NCBI GenBank assembly: GCA_023481025.1
Contig: JAMCWV010000048.1
Span: forward strand, 1-5,603
Direction of reading: 5' to 3'
From: Gammaproteobacteria bacterium
Lineage (GTDB): Bacteria > Pseudomonadota > Gammaproteobacteria > Enterobacterales > Alteromonadaceae
Length of the DNA: 5,603 bases
Below, in pieces: positions 4,129 through 5,603 of this stretch. Under the pieces are notes generated by a model. The model ran no database searches and was not told the DNA's origin. It saw only the letters and a list, made by a program, of their open reading frames with translations. A program made the position numbers and the translations under genes. The number at the start of each line of letters is the position of its first letter. The stretch's first letter is position 1.

Positions 4129-5301
4129 ACGCGTGTCATTCAATAACTGTAAGAGCGGCTCGGCGAGCAATGTTGCGCGCCATCCCGAGAGTAAGTCCGG
4201 CGCCCAAATCAATGCCTTTGTCGCCTCGCTGGTATAATTTTGATAAACAAACACATCATTGATTTGTTTGCGTGAGCCCAACAACGACGCTGGAATGCCT
4301 TTTGCGTCAGCGACTTCTGCCATTAGGGCTTTCGCCGCTTTGAAAAAGCGCTTGTATGCTGGCAATTGGTCATAACGCGGAATCTCTTCTGGCTGTTCAT
4401 CCGCTGCTACCGCTAACCCAACCTCAATACAGTCCAGTGCAGCGTTACCATACAAACGCAAGGAGCGTGGATGAACATCAGCAAGCAGCCCAAGTTGATG
4501 ACGATTCTGTGGTCGTTGGCGGGCAATCTCGACTAAAACATGGTCGCGAAATACAAACGGCAACGCCACATCTTGGTCACGAGCAAGCTGTAATCGCCAC
4601 GCAGCGAGCTCGCGTAAAATCGCTCGACCACTACCGTCGAGGAGACTAACACCACCTATCTCGCGCCATGCTAAGCGCGGATTCAACTCACGAGCGCGCT
4701 TTTGCACTTGCTCCGTACACTCTTGCTGAACGATGTCGGCAAACGGCAACTGGGCGACTTCTGCTTGCATGGTTGCGGCTATTTGTTCGAGATAAACCAC
4801 GTCCGCGGCGGCATAATCGAGTTGCGCTTTAGACAACGGCCGCTGCAACCAATCAGTGCGGCTTTGGCTCTTATCTAAGGTTACGCCAAGACGCTGCTCA
4901 ATTAATCCGGCATAGCCAATTTGGCTGCCGTCGGTGAGAAACGCATGGGCAATTTGGGTATCGAACAATCGTTGCGGCAACGCCTTATAGCGCTGAAATA
5001 TTTCTAAATCTTCACCACCAACATGCAAAATAACCTCGATGTCATCGCTCATAAGCTGCCATAACGGGGTTAAATCCACGCCATTTAGCGGGTCAATTAG
5101 AATTGCATCACCACCACTACTGGCTTGGAACAAACCGAGCTGGGCATAAAAAGTTCGGGTGCGGACAAACTCAGTGTCTACCACCACATAGCCGCTTTGG
5201 CGTGCACGATCGCAAAACGCCACCAGTTCCCCGGTGGCGTTTATCACACGATAGTGGACACTGGACTGAGCGTTAACTGAGTCACTTGAGTCAACAGTCA
5301 T
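4126..5301 (-). CDS. rnd: Ribonuclease D
   Basis: A 3'-5' exoribonuclease that trims tRNA precursors and other small stable RNAs in the cytoplasm. At 391 residues it is slightly longer than E. coli RNase D (375) because of an N-terminal extension rich in Ser and Asp. The DEDDy catalytic set is complete: Asp42 and Glu44 in VVDTEFVRTRTFY (Exo I), Asp98 in HVGGEDLEIF (Exo II), and Tyr163 and Asp167 in YAAADVVYL (Exo III). SRTDWLQRPL before Exo III is characteristic of RNase D. The first HRDC domain follows at about 225-305 (AAWRLQLARDQDVALPFV), then a second HRDC-like region with ASLLGSRKQIN and LLSGWRATL. The ATG at 5301 overlaps the fadD stop by one base (TAATG); there is only a weak GGGA site, fitting coupled translation after fadD. 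The fadD-rnd pairing is also found in E. coli. Confidence 0.97.
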   Translation of the reverse strand: MTVDSSDSVNAQSSVHYRVINATGELVAFCDRARQSGYVVVDTEFVRTRTFYAQLGLFQASSGGDAILIDPLNGVDLTPLWQLMSDDIEVILHVGGEDLEIFQRYKALPQRLFDTQIAHAFLTDGSQIGYAGLIEQRLGVTLDKSQSRTDWLQRPLSKAQLDYAAADVVYLEQIAATMQAEVAQLPFADIVQQECTEQVQKRARELNPRLAWREIGGVSLLDGSGRAILRELAAWRLQLARDQDVALPFVFRDHVLVEIARQRPQNRHQLGLLADVHPRSLRLYGNAALDCIEVGLAVAADEQPEEIPRYDQLPAYKRFFKAAKALMAEVADAKGIPASLLGSRKQINDVFVYQNYTSEATKALIWAPDLLSGWRATLLAEPLLQLLNDTR

Positions 5302-5603
5302 TAATCATCCCGTAGTTCGCGACGAAGAATCTTACCGACATTGGTCTTCGGCAATTCGTCACGGAATTCCACTAGTTTCGGTACTTTATAAGCCGTCAGG
5401 TTTTCGCGGCAGAAATCAATTAACTCTTTTTCTGCTAACGATTGGTCTTTCTTGACGACAACAATTTTCACCACTTCACCCGAGGACTCATTGGCGACAC
5501 CAACGGCGGCGACTTCGAGAACTTTCGGATGGCTTGCGACAACGTCTTCGATTTCGTTCGGATAGACGTTAAAGCCCGACACCAAAATCATGTCTTTTTT
5601 CCG
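5301..5603 (-). CDS. fadD: Long-chain fatty acid--CoA ligase FadD, C-terminal part (runs off the right edge)
   Basis: This enzyme activates long-chain fatty acids with ATP and CoA to acyl-CoA at the inner membrane during uptake; the product is both the beta-oxidation substrate and the FadR ligand. Only the last 100 codons are present; the frame is open to the window edge, and the first Met (5591-5589) is internal. The visible part is the small C-terminal domain that swings during catalysis. It begins with [20 protein letters not shown] (motif A8 and the FACS signature), continues with VAAVGV and [10 protein letters not shown], and has YKVPKLVEF plus the A10 motif [13 protein letters not shown] with the catalytic Lys (residue 91 of the visible part). 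It ends about a dozen residues earlier than E. coli FadD. In E. coli fadD is repressed by FadR; its promoter lies outside this window. Confidence 0.97.
   Translation of the reverse strand, partial: RKKDMILVSGFNVYPNEIEDVVASHPKVLEVAAVGVANESSGEVVKIVVVKKDQSLAEKELIDFCRENLTAYKVPKLVEFRDELPKTNVGKILRRELRDD

Noticed and set aside
1..5603. Search for a new defence, toxin-antitoxin, mobile or biosynthetic system.
   Set aside because: Every gene belongs to a known core family in a mostly conserved order. I saw no direct repeats, transposase, integrase, phage gene or unexplained gap above 140 bases.

Overview
This is a stretch of chromosomal housekeeping DNA from a gammaproteobacterium. FadR, RNase D, YcgL, YcgM, YcgN and the FadD C-terminus all read as close relatives of the E. 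coli proteins. The gene mix (a lytic transglycosylase between ycgL and ycgM, a secreted, possibly S9-type peptidase next to fadR) and the medium GC content suggest a marine Alteromonadales-type bacterium, perhaps Idiomarinaceae. That placement is an inference. There are no mobile elements, RNA genes, CRISPR arrays or defence genes, and I found no undescribed multi-gene system. The points of interest are regulatory.

Layout, left to right. (1) Positions 1-151, minus strand: the first 50 codons of a secreted protein that runs off the left edge. Its start codon lies in one arm of an inverted repeat. (2) Positions 210-920, minus strand: fadR. (3) Positions 921-1058: the divergent fadR/dsbB control region, with a probable FadR operator lying across both predicted promoters and an exact ArcA-type box in the dsbB leader. 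(4) Positions 1059-1601, plus strand: dsbB. (5) A perfect 12-bp inverted repeat at the point where dsbB and ycgN converge, inside the end of ycgN. (6) A compact minus-strand cluster, transcribed right to left: fadD (C-terminal 100 codons only), rnd, ycgL, an MltB-type lytic transglycosylase, ycgM and ycgN. Spacings in it are very short: a TAATG overlap, a 9-bp gap with the ribosome binding site overlapping the previous stop, a 60-bp gap, a 3-bp gap, and a probable GTGA overlap.

The order and orientation ycgL-ycgM-ycgN, then convergent dsbB, then divergent fadR match the E. coli min-to-fadR region as I remember it, but without hlyE, umuDC and nhaB. The fadD-rnd pair, found elsewhere in E. coli, sits upstream of ycgL where E. 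coli has minCDE. The fatty-acid regulator FadR and its classical target fadD are therefore about 4.4 kb apart here. The other genes serve RNA processing (RNase D), cell-wall turnover (transglycosylase), metabolite repair or acylpyruvate hydrolysis (YcgM) and periplasmic disulfide formation (DsbB); they do not form one pathway.
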